A stretch of DNA of 39,026 bases from Natronospiraceae bacterium. GTDB lineage: Bacteria; Pseudomonadota; Gammaproteobacteria; Natronospirales; Natronospiraceae. Where the stretch lies: assembly GCA_007133205.1 (NCBI GenBank), contig SLND01000073.1, forward strand, positions 1-39,026, written 5' to 3'. Position 1 is the first letter of the stretch; every line of letters begins with the position of its first letter. The translations under genes and the position numbers were made by a program. The notes beneath the pieces are model-generated. The model was not told the DNA's origin and ran no database searches. It saw only the letters and a program-made list of their open reading frames with translations. Of the stretch, positions 16,623-25,854 are shown one piece after another.

Positions 16623-17918
16623 TCACTGGTCCGATGATTCGTGCTTCATTGCGCGCACGCCGATGTCGCGGCGCCAGAAGGCATCCTGCCAGTGGATACG
16701 CTCCACCTGGGCGTAGGCCCGTTCACGGGCGGTGGCGATGCTATTGCCCAGGGCCGTGGCGCACAGCACCCGCCCGCCGTTGTTGACCAGCCTGCCCTGA
16801 TCATCGACGCGGGTCCCGGCGTGAAAGACCTTGGTGTCGCCATCCTCGCGCTCGGGCAGCCCGCTGATTTCATGGCCCTTGTCATAGCTGCCCGGATAGC
16901 CACCCGAGGCCATGACCACCCCCACCGCCGGTCGCTCATCCCAGCGTGCTTCCACATCGGCGAGATCCCGCTCGATGGCTTCCAGGCAGAGCTGTGGCAG
17001 GTCGCTTCTCAGGCGCATCATGATGGGCTGGGTTTCGGGGTCGCCCAGGCGACAGTTGTATTCCAGCACCTTCGGTTCGCCCTCGGGAGAGATCATCAAT
17101 CCGGCATAGAGAAAACCGGTATAGGGATGGCCATCGGCGCGCATGCCCTTCACCGCGGGTCGGATGACCCGTTCCATGATCACCTGTGCCAGTTCCGGGG
17201 TGATTACCGGTGCCGGTGATACCGCCCCCATGCCGCCGGTGTTCGGACCGCGATCACCATCGTCCCGGGCCTTGTGATCCTGGGAGGTGGCCAGGGGCAG
17301 GACGAAATCGCCGTCCGCCATCACCATGAAACTGGCTTCTTCGCCTTCCAGGAATTCCTCGATCACCACCCGGTGACCGGCATCACCGAAGGCATTGCCG
17401 GCGAGCATGTCGCGGGCCGCATCGACCGCCTCCGCCACCGATTCGGCAACCACCACCCCCTTGCCGGCGGCAAGGCCGTCGGCCTTGACCACGATCGGGG
17501 CACCCTGCCGGCGAACCCAGGCCTCGGCTTCATCGGCATCGGTGAAACTGCCGTGGGCCGCGGTCGGAATGCCGTGGCGCTTCATGAAATCCTTGGAGAA
17601 GGCCTTTGAGCCCTCCAGGCGGGCAGCACCCCGGGTTGGTCCGAAACAGCGCAGATCCGCTTCCTGGAAGCGATCGACGATGCCCGCGACCAGTGGTGCC
17701 TCCGGACCGACAATGGTCAGGCTGATCGCCTCGCGGGTGGCAAAGTCGATCAGGGCGGGGATGTCATCGGCGGCGATCGGTACGTTTTCCATCAGGCGCT
17801 CGCGGGCGGTTCCCGCATTGCCGGGCGCGACATAGACCTGATCCACTTCCGCGGAATGGGCTGCCTTCCAGGCCAGCGCATGTTCGCGGCCACCACCACC
17901 AACGACCAATACCTTCAT
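16623..17918 (-). CDS. purD: Phosphoribosylamine-glycine ligase PurD
   Basis: This 431-residue ATP-grasp enzyme has N-terminal VLVVGGGGREHALAWK, VYVAPGNAGTA, VKADGLAAGKGVVVA, the metal site LEYNCRLGDPETQPIM and C-terminal GYPGSYDKG. It makes glycinamide ribonucleotide in purine synthesis. The track start is 23 residues upstream; ATG 17918 begins MKVLVVGGGG, as usual. It lies 153 bp downstream of purH with its own likely promoter between them. Confidence 0.97.
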   Translation of the reverse strand: MKVLVVGGGGREHALAWKAAHSAEVDQVYVAPGNAGTARERLMENVPIAADDIPALIDFATREAISLTIVGPEAPLVAGIVDRFQEADLRCFGPTRGAARLEGSKAFSKDFMKRHGIPTAAHGSFTDADEAEAWVRRQGAPIVVKADGLAAGKGVVVAESVAEAVDAARDMLAGNAFGDAGHRVVIEEFLEGEEASFMVMADGDFVLPLATSQDHKARDDGDRGPNTGGMGAVSPAPVITPELAQVIMERVIRPAVKGMRADGHPYTGFLYAGLMISPEGEPKVLEYNCRLGDPETQPIMMRLRSDLPQLCLEAIERDLADVEARWDERPAVGVVMASGGYPGSYDKGHEISGLPEREDGDTKVFHAGTRVDDQGRLVNNGGRVLCATALGNSIATARERAYAQVERIHWQDAFWRRDIGVRAMKHESSDQ

Positions 17919-17962
17919 GGTTGTGCCTTCGAATACATCTACAGGGGATTCACGGTCCGGGG

Positions 17963-17971
17963 ATTCTATCA
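17963..17971 (-). promoter_or_regulatory. Candidate extended -10 for purD (TGATAGAAT)
   Basis: On the minus strand TGATAGAAT matches TGn plus TAGAAT (5 of 6), 44 bp before the purD ATG. No good -35 at 17 bp. It would allow purD to be transcribed separately from fis-purH. Confidence 0.4.
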
Positions 17972-17979
17972 CCCGGCTG

Positions 17980-18004
17980 AGCCACAAGCTTCAAGCCACA
18001 AGCT
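17980..18004. repeat. Direct repeat AGCCACAAGCT (two copies, 14-bp period) between purH and purD
   Basis: AGCCACAAGCT occurs at 17980-17990 and 17994-18004, separated by TCA. Further degenerate AAGC/GCTT strings flank it up to 18066. It looks like a dispersed gammaproteobacterial intergenic repeat, from memory. Confidence 0.55.
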
Positions 18005-18071
18005 AAAAGCAGCAGTTCAGCAACCCGGGAGGGCCCGCCTGGCGCTTGCAGCTCGCCATCAAGCCAAAGGC

Positions 18072-19640
18072 TCAATGGCGGAAATGCCGCATTCCGGTGA
18101 AGGCCATGGTCATGCCATGTTCATCGGCGGCTTCAATCACTTCCTGATCCCGGCGCGATCCTCCCGGCTGAATGACCGCCCTGACACCCTTTTCCGCCGC
18201 GGCATCAATGCCATCGCGAAAGGGGAAGAAGGCATCCGAGGCCATCACCGCGTTTTCCAGGGAGAGTTCGGCCTGTTCAGCCTTGATCGCGGCGATGCGG
18301 GCGCTGTCCACCCGCGACATCTGGCCGGCACCGATCCCGAGTGTCTGCCCGTTCGCGGCGTAGACGATGGCATTGGATTTCACGAATCGCGCGACACGCC
18401 AGGCAAACATCAGGTCACGCAGTTCCCGGGCTTCCGGTTTGCGGCGGGTGGGGAATTCCAGTTCCGCTTCTTCAACGATCCGGATGTCACGGTCCTGGAC
18501 CAGCAGGCCGCCGGTCACGCGACGATAGTCCATCTGTGCGTGGGCCGCCTGGGGCCATGTACCGGTGGCGAGCAGGCGGAGGTTCTTGCGTTCGCCCGCT
18601 GCGGCCAGGGCCGCGTCGCTGAAGGACGGGGCGATCAGCACCTCGACGAACTGGCGGTCGATGATGCTGCGGGTGGCGACATCGTCGAGGTGGCTGTTGA
18701 AGGCGATGATGCCACCGAAGGCCGAACCCGGATCAGTGGCGAAGGCGCGGTCATAGGCTTCGAGGTTGTTTTCGCCGGTGGCCACGCCACAGGGATTGCC
18801 ATGCTTGACGATGACGCAGGCCGGTTCTTCAGCAAAGGTCTTGACGCATTCGATGGCGGCATCGGCGTCGGCCACATTGTTGTAGGAAAGGGGTTTGCCC
18901 TGATGTTGCACCGCCGTGGCAATGGTGCCGGCGGGCGCCTGCAGGTCGGCATAGAAGGCGGCCTGCTGATGCGGGTTTTCCCCGTAGCGCATGTCGCTGA
19001 GCTTGCGGAAGGCGGTAGTGAGTTTCTGCGGGAATGCCGGTTCCTGTTCGCCTTCGCTGAGCCGGGTCAGCGCGGCGGAAACGGCGGTGTCATAACGGGC
19101 GGTATGGGCAAAGGCCTGGATGGCCAGGCGCTGACGGGTGTCGTCTCCCACCGTGCCCCGATTCTGTTCCAGGTCGCGCACCACCGCCGGATAATCTCCG
19201 GCATCGACCACCACCGTCACCCGCTCGTGGTTCTTGGCCGCGGCGCGGATCATGGCCGGCCCGCCGATATCGATGTTCTCGATGGCCTCGTCCAGTCGGC
19301 AATCGGGTTGGGCCACGGTACGTTCGAAGGGATAGAGGTTGACCACGAGCATGTCGATCGCGGGAATGCCGTGTTCGGACATGACGTCCTCATCCTCGCC
19401 CCGGCGACCCAGCAGTCCACCATGGATTTTCGGGTGCAGGGTCTTGACCCGACCTTCCATGATTTCCGGGAATCCGGTGATGTCCGATACCTCGGTGACT
19501 TCGATGCCCGCGTCCCGGAGGGTGGCCGCCGTGCCTCCGGTGGAGATGATCTCGAAATTGAAGCTCTTGAGATCGCGGGCGAAATCCACGATCCCGGTCT
19601 TGTCGGAAACACTGATCAGTGCACGACGAATGGCTTGCAT
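18072..19640 (-). CDS. purH: Bifunctional AICAR formyltransferase / IMP cyclohydrolase PurH
   Basis: The 522 residues match the family. The N-terminal MGS-like cyclohydrolase domain starts [17 protein letters not shown] and contains [15 protein letters not shown] and [17 protein letters not shown]. The C-terminal transformylase domain has the catalytic [19 protein letters not shown] and [13 protein letters not shown]. It carries out the last two steps to IMP. It follows fis, a gene order I recall from Pseudomonas-like genomes. Confidence 0.98.
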   Translation of the reverse strand: MQAIRRALISVSDKTGIVDFARDLKSFNFEIISTGGTAATLRDAGIEVTEVSDITGFPEIMEGRVKTLHPKIHGGLLGRRGEDEDVMSEHGIPAIDMLVVNLYPFERTVAQPDCRLDEAIENIDIGGPAMIRAAAKNHERVTVVVDAGDYPAVVRDLEQNRGTVGDDTRQRLAIQAFAHTARYDTAVSAALTRLSEGEQEPAFPQKLTTAFRKLSDMRYGENPHQQAAFYADLQAPAGTIATAVQHQGKPLSYNNVADADAAIECVKTFAEEPACVIVKHGNPCGVATGENNLEAYDRAFATDPGSAFGGIIAFNSHLDDVATRSIIDRQFVEVLIAPSFSDAALAAAGERKNLRLLATGTWPQAAHAQMDYRRVTGGLLVQDRDIRIVEEAELEFPTRRKPEARELRDLMFAWRVARFVKSNAIVYAANGQTLGIGAGQMSRVDSARIAAIKAEQAELSLENAVMASDAFFPFRDGIDAAAEKGVRAVIQPGGSRRDQEVIEAADEHGMTMAFTGMRHFRH

Positions 19641-19704
19641 GATGTCCCTCTTGTGGCACGCCTCAGGGTGATTCAGGCAAGGGCTTGCTCGTATTCGACA
19701 GGTC

Positions 19705-19731
19705 GGGCAGTTCCCATCCCCCCAACTGCCC
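19705..19731. other. Hairpin directly after fis
   Basis: GGGCAGTT / AACTGCCC gives an 8-bp stem with an 11-nt C-rich (plus strand) loop. It begins 3 bp after the fis stop and has no T-run, so it is more likely a processing or stability hairpin than a terminator. Confidence 0.5.
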
Positions 19732-19733
19732 TG

Positions 19734-20153
19734 CTAGGCAAGATCGTGAATGCGCAGTTTCTTGCGCAGCGTACTTCGGTTGATGCCGAGCACCTCGGCG
19801 GCGCGTGACTGGTTGCCCCGGGTATAGTCCATCACCTTGCGCAGCAGTGGCTTCTCCACTTCCTGCATGACCAGATCGTAAAGATGGGCGGGTGGAGTGC
19901 CTTCCAGGTCGTCAAAATAACGGTCCAGCGTTTCGGCGACCACCACACACAGGGGGGCGGTCCGATTGCCGGTGTCGCCGCCCGTCCCGTTGCCATGCGG
20001 CGCATCTCCGGAATTATCCCCGGAAGTGTCGGAGAATCTCGCCGAGGCAGGGTCCGTCGAACTGCCATGTTCCCGGCGTGACATGCCGGATGAGATGACT
20101 GCCGGAGACTGCTCCCCCTTGCGCTGCTTCAGTTCCCTTGATTGCTGCGTCAT
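19734..20153 (-). CDS. fis: Fis-family nucleoid/DNA-bending regulator with long N-terminus
   Basis: The C-terminal region holds the Fis core: PPAHLYDLVMQEVEKPLLRKVMDYTRGNQSRAAEVLGINRSTLRKKLRIH, ending in the Fis-type helix-turn-helix. E. coli Fis is 98 residues; here the start ATG 20153 overlaps the dusB stop by 4 bp and gives 139 residues, with roughly 55 polar residues before the core (SSTDPASARFSDTSGDNSGD). A shorter start, such as the Met at SGMSRREHG, is possible. Fis is a growth-phase DNA-bending protein that activates rRNA promoters. dusB-fis is the conserved operon. Confidence 0.93.
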   Translation of the reverse strand: MTQQSRELKQRKGEQSPAVISSGMSRREHGSSTDPASARFSDTSGDNSGDAPHGNGTGGDTGNRTAPLCVVVAETLDRYFDDLEGTPPAHLYDLVMQEVEKPLLRKVMDYTRGNQSRAAEVLGINRSTLRKKLRIHDLA

Positions 20154-21136
20154 GCCGCCATTTCCTCCTTCCATTCGCTTGCCTGCAACCATTCGCGGAC
20201 CAGTCCCAGTTGCTCCCTGGCCGACTGCACTCTCATGATCCGACGGCGAAAGTCGGTACTGTCGACACGCGTGGCCGCATACCAGCCCAGGTGCTTGCGT
20301 GCCACGCGCACTCCCGTGAATTCACCATAGAAATCGTAGAGATTCTCCAGGTGTTCACTCATTATCTCCATCAGCTCACAGTTATCCGGCTCGGGGAGGC
20401 GTTGTCCCGACTCGAGCCAGGCGGTGATCTCCCGGAAGATCCACGGCCGGCCCTGGGCAGCACGGCCAATGAGCAGACCGTCGGCGCCGGTTTCCTGCAG
20501 TACCCGCGCCGCCTTTTCCGGGGAGTCCACATCGCCGTTGGCCAGGACCGGAATCGAGACCGCCTGCTTGACCTCACGGATAGTCCGGTACTCGGCCTCC
20601 CCCCGGTACATGTCCTTGCGTGTACGGCCGTGGACTGCCAGGGCCGCGATGCCGGCCGATTCCGCCATGCGGGCAATGCGCAGGGCATTGCGATTCTCCG
20701 GATCCGGTCCGGTGCGGATCTTGGCGGTCACCGGTACCTCCACCGCGGCCACCACCGCATCGAAGATTCTTCCCACCAGGGCTTCATCACTCAAAAGGGC
20801 CGAACCCGCCAGGCGCTTGCAGACCTTCTTGGCCGGGCAGCCCAGGTTGATGTCGATGATGCGGGCCCCCCGGTCCACGTTCGCGCGCGCTGCGTCCGCA
20901 AGCATTTCCGGGTCGGGTCCCGCGATCTGCACGATCACCGGGCCCGGTTCTCCACGATGATCCAGTCGCCGGCGCGTCTTGTCGGTGTGCCAGAGCCGTT
21001 GATCCGCGGTGACCATTTCCGACGGAGCAAAGCCCGCGCCCAGGCGCTTGCACAGTTGCCTGAACGGGCGATCGGTAACCCCCGCCATGGGGGCGAGTCC
21101 TACGGGATTGGGCAATACAATCTCACCGATGCGCAT
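20150..21136 (-). CDS. dusB: tRNA-dihydrouridine synthase DusB
   Basis: This 328-residue FMN-dependent TIM-barrel protein has LAPMAGVTDRPFRQLCKRLGAG at the N-terminus, the catalytic-cysteine motif DINLGCPAKKV, AVHGRTRKDMYRGEAEY, and VLANGDVDSPEKA. It reduces uridine at position 17 of tRNAs in E. coli. Coupling to fis by a 4-bp overlap is standard and identifies DusB rather than DusA or DusC. Confidence 0.97.
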   Translation of the reverse strand: MRIGEIVLPNPVGLAPMAGVTDRPFRQLCKRLGAGFAPSEMVTADQRLWHTDKTRRRLDHRGEPGPVIVQIAGPDPEMLADAARANVDRGARIIDINLGCPAKKVCKRLAGSALLSDEALVGRIFDAVVAAVEVPVTAKIRTGPDPENRNALRIARMAESAGIAALAVHGRTRKDMYRGEAEYRTIREVKQAVSIPVLANGDVDSPEKAARVLQETGADGLLIGRAAQGRPWIFREITAWLESGQRLPEPDNCELMEIMSEHLENLYDFYGEFTGVRVARKHLGWYAATRVDSTDFRRRIMRVQSAREQLGLVREWLQASEWKEEMAA

Positions 21137-21246
21137 CGTCCGGTCGTCCTCGCCAAGCCTTGCGGGGGACCGGAAATGATAGACCCAAAAGTCTTGCCAA
21201 GAAAGCTTGACAGTGCGATCAGTTGATAGCGGACAAAAGAAGCAAT

Positions 21247-21281
21247 CGGAACTTGCTGAGTCGCAAGGCAGTTCCGTTTTT
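21247..21281. terminator. Bidirectional terminator-like hairpin upstream of dusB
   Basis: CGGAACTTGC and GCAAG-GCA-GTTCCG form an interrupted stem around TGAGTC, flanked by TTTTT on the plus side and a T-rich stretch (TTGCTTCTTTT) on the minus side. It follows the DUF3426 gene (ends 21299), so it may separate that transcript from dusB-fis. Confidence 0.5.
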
Positions 21282-21298
21282 CGACGCTGGGAAAAGAA

Positions 21299-22249
21299 TT
21301 ATCCGCGAGGCCCGCGCAGGCAATGATAAGCGCCCGCTTCGCGCCAGCAGGGTTCGATATGAAAGCCGACTGCCTCGCGTTCGGCATCTGCCAGGTCCAG
21401 TCCAAGCGCAAGCCGCTGTCCCGGTTCGAAGCGTTCCGGCATCTCGCGCCCCGTGACCCAGATTTCCGGGTCAAGAAAGCCACTGCCGACCGAGCCACCC
21501 CAGCGGTTTTCCAGGCGCAGAAAGATCGCGGGTACCGGCTGTTCATGATCGGCCGTGTTCTCCAGCACCGCGGTCACCCGCAGTTCACCCGGACGGGTCG
21601 GGTCTTCACTCACGCTGGAACTGACAATCTCGATCGCACCGAGGTCCCGCGGCTCGGGCATCGGATGTCCGATGCCGGCATAGAAATTCTCCACCAGCGA
21701 CCCGATTGCCGGGTTGTCCCGCCAGTGCTCCCGGTCGAAGTGCAGGGTCTGGGCGGCCAGCGTCAAAAGCATGAGCAGGCAGCCGGCCAGCCACAGTCCC
21801 TGTCGTGACTTTTCCGGGGTGTCCTTCGGAGGATCGAACCAGACCGGTGCGGTTGTTTCGGATTCCACTTCCGCCGCTTCCGCTTTCCGGCTTGCGCCCG
21901 GTTCATCCGCTGTGGATTCACTCGACTTCGCTTCGGGGACACTTTGATCACGATCTTCGTCGTGAGGCGCGGGTGTGGCCCCGGAGGCACCTTCGTCAGA
22001 TTCTGGCGCGCTGGCAGCGTGTCCATCGTCCGCGAACAGGTCCGGTGTGGTCTGGCTGGGGATCTCCGATTCCGGGGGAGTGTCCTCGTCGGTTTCCTGG
22101 CGATGTTTCTTGGGGACCCGGGTGTGGAGTCGCTCCAGCGCATCGAAGGTGGTGGTACACAGGGAACAACGGACATACCCGTCGGCGGCGCTGAGTTGCT
22201 CCGAGCGGACACGGAAATAGCTGCCGCATTGTGGACACTGGGTGAACAT
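21299..22249 (-). CDS. Zinc-ribbon, single-membrane-pass DUF3426 protein
   Basis: This 316-residue protein has three parts. An N-terminal MJ0042-type zinc ribbon carries Cys5, Cys8, Cys28 and Cys31 (CPQC, CSLC). An acidic, low-complexity linker spans about 100 residues. One membrane helix near 151-170 (GLWLAGCLLMLLTLAAQTLH) precedes a C-terminal DUF3426 domain (VTAVLENTADHEQPVPAIFLRLENRWG). The family is widespread between prmA and dusB; its role is unknown. The topology implies a cytoplasmic zinc ribbon and periplasmic C-domain. Linker richness in Asp/Glu/Ser is typical of the family. Confidence 0.9.
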   Translation of the reverse strand: MFTQCPQCGSYFRVRSEQLSAADGYVRCSLCTTTFDALERLHTRVPKKHRQETDEDTPPESEIPSQTTPDLFADDGHAASAPESDEGASGATPAPHDEDRDQSVPEAKSSESTADEPGASRKAEAAEVESETTAPVWFDPPKDTPEKSRQGLWLAGCLLMLLTLAAQTLHFDREHWRDNPAIGSLVENFYAGIGHPMPEPRDLGAIEIVSSSVSEDPTRPGELRVTAVLENTADHEQPVPAIFLRLENRWGGSVGSGFLDPEIWVTGREMPERFEPGQRLALGLDLADAEREAVGFHIEPCWREAGAYHCLRGPRG

Positions 22250-22279
22250 GCCGCCTACGCCGGTTGGACTGACTCGTCA

Positions 22280-22288
22280 ATTCTACCA
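22280..22288 (-). promoter_or_regulatory. Candidate extended -10 for the DUF3426 gene (TGGTAGAAT)
   Basis: TGGTAGAAT on the minus strand (TGn plus 5 of 6 of TATAAT) lies 30 nt upstream of the ATG at 22249, in the 95-bp gap after prmA. There is no matching -35. Confidence 0.4.
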
Positions 22289-22344
22289 GTGGGCCCTGGC
22301 TTTCGCCTTGCTATGCCATGCCTGGGTCGGGCAGCCGAACCGGC

Positions 22345-23238
22345 TCAGGGGCGCCGGGTGCCGGCGAGCAGGACCCAGTCGCCGTCCTGTTGCACCACGC
22401 TGATGGACAGACATTCGGCATAGGCATCGCAGACTTCGTCCGCCTGACGGGCGAGAAGGCCGGCGAGGGCAAGCTGTCCGCCGGGAGCAAGCCGGCGGCC
22501 GAGTGTCGGTGCCAGTTCAATCAGGGGAGCGGCGAGGATATTGGCCACGACCAGATCGAAGCCATCATCTTCCCCGGGCTCGACCGCCTCCGGGGACAGG
22601 GTCCGGATCCGATCCTGCAGTTGATTGACCTGTGCATTCTCGCGTGTGGCACGAAGTGCCTGGGGGTCATTGTCCACCGCGGTGACGCTGCTCGCGTCCA
22701 GTGCGGCCGCTGCCAGCGCGAGGATGCCGGAACCGCAGCCATAGTCGAGTACCCGTGCACCCTCGGTGACATGGGCGCACAGCCATTCCAGGCACATTGC
22801 AGTTGTCGGGTGGCTGCCGGTACCAAAGGCCAGTCCGGGGGGAAGCTGCAGATGGATCGCGTCAGTACCCGAATCGGGACGCCTGTCATCAGGACAGATC
22901 CACAGGCGGTTGCCGAAGCACAGCGGGCGGGCCTGTTCCGCCCAGGCCAGTTCCCAATCCCGGTCGGCAAGGGATTCGAACCGGTATCGCAGCCGGGTTT
23001 CGCTTGGCAGCAGGTTTTCCAGGTCCCGCGCGAGACGGGTCGTGTCAGTGTTCGCGCTGAACAGGCCGGCCACCCGGGTGTGTTGCCAGGTTGGTGTCTC
23101 GCCGACGCCGGGTTCCAGGATCGGTTCATCGGCGGCGTCCTCGAAACTCACCGCTTCGGCCCCGAGCAGGTCCAGGGCCGTTTCCAGGCGTTCCGGGTCA
23201 ACCGCTCCCGGTTCAATGATCAGCCGCAGCCAGGGCAT
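22345..23238 (-). CDS. prmA: Ribosomal protein L11 methyltransferase PrmA
   Basis: This 297-residue class I SAM methyltransferase has the N-terminal substrate domain MPWLRLIIEPGAVDPERLETALDLLGAEAVSFED. The catalytic domain has FGTGSHPTTAMCLEWL, motif I LDYGCGSGILALAA, AVDNDPQA and VANILAAPLIELAP. It trimethylates L11. It starts 19 bp after accC ends, as part of the acc operon order. Confidence 0.97.
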   Translation of the reverse strand: MPWLRLIIEPGAVDPERLETALDLLGAEAVSFEDAADEPILEPGVGETPTWQHTRVAGLFSANTDTTRLARDLENLLPSETRLRYRFESLADRDWELAWAEQARPLCFGNRLWICPDDRRPDSGTDAIHLQLPPGLAFGTGSHPTTAMCLEWLCAHVTEGARVLDYGCGSGILALAAAALDASSVTAVDNDPQALRATRENAQVNQLQDRIRTLSPEAVEPGEDDGFDLVVANILAAPLIELAPTLGRRLAPGGQLALAGLLARQADEVCDAYAECLSISVVQQDGDWVLLAGTRRP

Positions 23239-23257
23239 GTCATGGTCCGGTGCCGGT

Positions 23258-24604
23258 TCACCCCTTCACGCCCAGTTTCTTGTGCAGGTAGTGGATATCG
23301 GTGCCTCCCTCGCGGAAGGCCTCATCGGTGACCAGATCCTGGTGCAGGGCGATATTGGTCCGGATGCCTTCCACCACCACCTCGATCAGTGCCTGACGCA
23401 TGCGGGCCAATGCCGCCCGCCGGTCGGGGCCGTGGGTGATCAGTTTGCCGATCATCGAATCGTAATAGGGTGGCACCGTGTAGCCGTTGTAGACATGCGA
23501 GTCCACACGCACGCCCGGTCCGCCCGGGGCGTGCCAGTTCTGGATGCGGCCGGGAGAGGGCGCAAAGCTGCGGGGGTCTTCCGCATTGATCCGGCATTCC
23601 ACCGCGTGGCCGTCGATCCTGACGTCGGACTGGCGTATGGAAAGCGGTTCCCCGGAAGCGATGCGTAACTGCTCGGCCACGATGTCGATCCCGGTTATCA
23701 GTTCCGTCACCGGATGTTCCACCTGAAGGCGAGTGTTCATCTCGATGAAATAGAAGTTGCCGTCTTCGTAGAGGAATTCGAAGGTGCCGGCGCCCCGATA
23801 ACCGATTTCCTGGCAGGCCTGTACGCAGCGTGCCCCCATGCGTTCCCGCTCTTCCTCGGTAATCCCCGGAGCGGGCGCTTCCTCGATCACCTTCTGGTGA
23901 CGGCGCTGCATGGAACAGTCGCGTTCGCCAAGGTGAATGGCATTGCCCTGTCCGTCGGCGAGTACCTGGAATTCCACATGTCGTGGCCGTTCCAGATACT
24001 TTTCCATGTAGACCATTTCATTGCCGAAGGCGGCACGTGCCTCGTTCTGGGTCGTGGTGATTGCCTCGATCAGGTCCTTTTCCTCGCGTACCACGCGCAT
24101 GCCGCGACCACCGCCGCCACCGGCCGCCTTGATCATGACCGGATAACCGATTTCGGCCGCCAGGCGCTTGTTCTTGCGCTCATCATCATCCAGTGCGCCT
24201 GCCGAACCCGGCACCGTGGGGACACCGGCTTCCTTCATCGCGCGGATGGCCGAGACCTTGTCGCCCATCAGGCGAATGGTTTCCGCCTTGGGACCGATGA
24301 AGGTGAAACCGCTTTTCTCGACCCGGTCGGCAAAATCGGCATTCTCGGAAAGAAAGCCGTAGCCGGGGTGAATGGCCTGGGCATCGGTAACTTCGGCCGC
24401 ACTGATGATCGCCGGCATGTTCAGGTAGCTGTCGGTGGAGGCAGGTGGCCCAATACATACCGATTCATCGGCAAGCAGGGCATGCTTCTGTTCACGGTCG
24501 GCGGAGGAATGCACGCATACCGCTTCGATTTCCAGTTCGCGGCAGGCGCGCAGGATGCGCAGCGCGATCTCGCCGCGGTTGGCTATCAGAATCTTGTCCA
24601 GCAT
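23258..24604 (-). CDS. accC: Acetyl-CoA carboxylase, biotin carboxylase subunit
   Basis: The 448 residues compare with 449 in E. coli. Motifs: [21 protein letters not shown] at the start, the glycine-rich [17 protein letters not shown]-grasp loop, [22 protein letters not shown], and the metal site [16 protein letters not shown]. It carboxylates the biotin on AccB in the first step of fatty-acid synthesis. The track adds 10 residues; ATG 24604 is the conserved start. It is separated from accB by 104 bp containing a hairpin. Confidence 0.98.
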   Translation of the reverse strand: MLDKILIANRGEIALRILRACRELEIEAVCVHSSADREQKHALLADESVCIGPPASTDSYLNMPAIISAAEVTDAQAIHPGYGFLSENADFADRVEKSGFTFIGPKAETIRLMGDKVSAIRAMKEAGVPTVPGSAGALDDDERKNKRLAAEIGYPVMIKAAGGGGGRGMRVVREEKDLIEAITTTQNEARAAFGNEMVYMEKYLERPRHVEFQVLADGQGNAIHLGERDCSMQRRHQKVIEEAPAPGITEEERERMGARCVQACQEIGYRGAGTFEFLYEDGNFYFIEMNTRLQVEHPVTELITGIDIVAEQLRIASGEPLSIRQSDVRIDGHAVECRINAEDPRSFAPSPGRIQNWHAPGGPGVRVDSHVYNGYTVPPYYDSMIGKLITHGPDRRAALARMRQALIEVVVEGIRTNIALHQDLVTDEAFREGGTDIHYLHKKLGVKG

Positions 24605-24671
24605 GTCGGGTGCCTGTTCTGTGTTGGCCAGCATCTGCCCGGCGCGGGGGCCGGGAGGTCAGGGAAAAGCC

Positions 24672-24692
24672 GCGGACCGGTACCCGGTCCGC
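24672..24692 (-). terminator. Hairpin with short T-run between accB and accC (possible attenuator)
   Basis: GCGGACCGG / CCGGTCCGC forms a perfect 9-bp stem with a 3-nt loop. On the minus strand it is followed by GGCTTTTCCC. Located 17 bp after the accB stop. The T-run is short, so partial termination is more likely than full. Confidence 0.5.
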
Positions 24693-24708
24693 TGGTTCAA
24701 GCCTGTGA

Positions 24709-25167
24709 TCAGCCGATCACGAAGAGCGGCTGACCGTATTCCACCGGCTCGCCGTTCTCTACCAGGATGGCCTTGATGGTGCCGCTCTTGTCGGCTTCGA
24801 TCTGGTTCATCATCTTCATCGCCTCGATGATGCAGATCGTGTCGCCTTCCTTGACCTGCTGTCCCTCCTCGACAAAGGGTTTCGCCGTCGGCGAGGGGGC
24901 ACGATAGAAGGTGCCCACCATGGGGGATGTCACCTGGTGTCCTTCCGGAATACCGTCCCCACTGTCTTCCGCGGCGGCAGCTTCCTTCTGGCTGTCTGCG
25001 GCCGGTGCCGGCTGGGCGGCGGGCGCCGGTGCGGGGGCGGGCGCCGGCGGTGCGCTGGGGCCGCTCCGGCTGATGCGCACCGATTCCTCGCCCTCGGTGA
25101 TCTCGATTTCGGCGATGCCGGATTCCTCCAGCAGTTCGATCAGGCGTTTTACTTTTCTTATGTCCAT
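24709..25167 (-). CDS. accB: Biotin carboxyl carrier protein AccB
   Basis: This 152-residue protein has the N-terminal [23 protein letters not shown], an Ala/Pro-rich flexible linker (residues 38-55), the thumb-containing biotinyl domain, and the biotin site EAMKMMNQI with Lys118. It carries carboxybiotin between AccC and the AccAD transferase. It follows aroQ by 12 bp. Confidence 0.98.
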   Translation of the reverse strand: MDIRKVKRLIELLEESGIAEIEITEGEESVRISRSGPSAPPAPAPAPAPAAQPAPAADSQKEAAAAEDSGDGIPEGHQVTSPMVGTFYRAPSPTAKPFVEEGQQVKEGDTICIIEAMKMMNQIEADKSGTIKAILVENGEPVEYGQPLFVIG

Positions 25168-25179
25168 GTTGCTCCCGAT

Positions 25180-25632
25180 TCAGTTGGCTTTCCGGGTCTG
25201 CAAGAGTGCGTGGGCCGCATCCAGTGCCAGGGCATAGACCTTGTGGCCCAGCCCGCTGATGGTGCCCAGGGCGATATCGGAAAAATAGGAATGGCGGCGG
25301 AACGTTTCCCGTGCATGCGGGTTGCTGAGGTGTACCTCTATCATGGGCAGTTGCGAAGCCAGCACCGCGTCACGCAAGGCCACACTGGTATGGGTGAAGC
25401 TCGCCGGATTGAAGATCAGGAACGCCGTACCGTCGTCGGCGGCGGCATGCAGGCGTTCGATCAGGGCGTGCTCGGCATTGCTCTGGAAATGTTCGATCTG
25501 GTGTCCCAGGGCCTCGCCGCGTGACTCCAGATCCGCCACCACTTCCTCCAGGCTGCGCTGACCGTAGATGGTCGGCTCCCGGGTACCCAGGCGGTTCAGA
25601 TTGGGCCCATTGAGTACCAGAATCCGTGCCAC
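25180..25632 (-). CDS. aroQ: Type II 3-dehydroquinate dehydratase
   Basis: The protein of about 150 residues carries [21 protein letters not shown] with the catalytic Tyr, [16 protein letters not shown], the catalytic-His motif IEVHLSN, and [16 protein letters not shown]. It dehydrates 3-dehydroquinate in the shikimate pathway. The track uses a TTG at 25641 with GGGGAA directly touching it; GTG 25632 has the same site at 9 nt and a normal family start, so it is preferred. aroQ-accB-accC is conserved in Pseudomonas-like genomes. Confidence 0.95.
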   Translation of the reverse strand: MARILVLNGPNLNRLGTREPTIYGQRSLEEVVADLESRGEALGHQIEHFQSNAEHALIERLHAAADDGTAFLIFNPASFTHTSVALRDAVLASQLPMIEVHLSNPHARETFRRHSYFSDIALGTISGLGHKVYALALDAAHALLQTRKAN

Positions 25633-25728
25633 GGACAGCAATTCCCCGTCTTGGGGCTGATCGAATCGTTTGGCGGAACTTCCCGCCTGATCCGGTCACG
25701 ATCAGCGCAGAATGGATACAGTGGGGCA

Positions 25729-25757
25729 ATTGTGGATGACGAAAATCGGCTTGTCCA
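25729..25757 (-). promoter_or_regulatory. Candidate sigma-70 promoter for aroQ-accB-accC
   Basis: On the minus strand TGGACA and CACAAT are spaced by exactly 17 bp, about 97 bp before the aroQ start. The -35 matches 5 of 6 and the -10 4 of 6. A CTGATC / GATCAG inverted repeat lies at 25688-25706, just downstream in the leader. Confidence 0.45.
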
Positions 25758-25854
25758 CGCCTGAGGCGCAAAAAAACGTGGATTCAGGACATTTCGTCGC
25801 CGATGGCAGCCGTTTCGCGTTGGATTCCAGTCATGGCACGGCCCCGGGCATGCT

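Noticed and set aside
17856-19808. 650-residue plus-strand ORF
   Set aside because: Antisense shadow of purH and purD; high GC with biased third positions keeps the opposite frame open. No family motifs.
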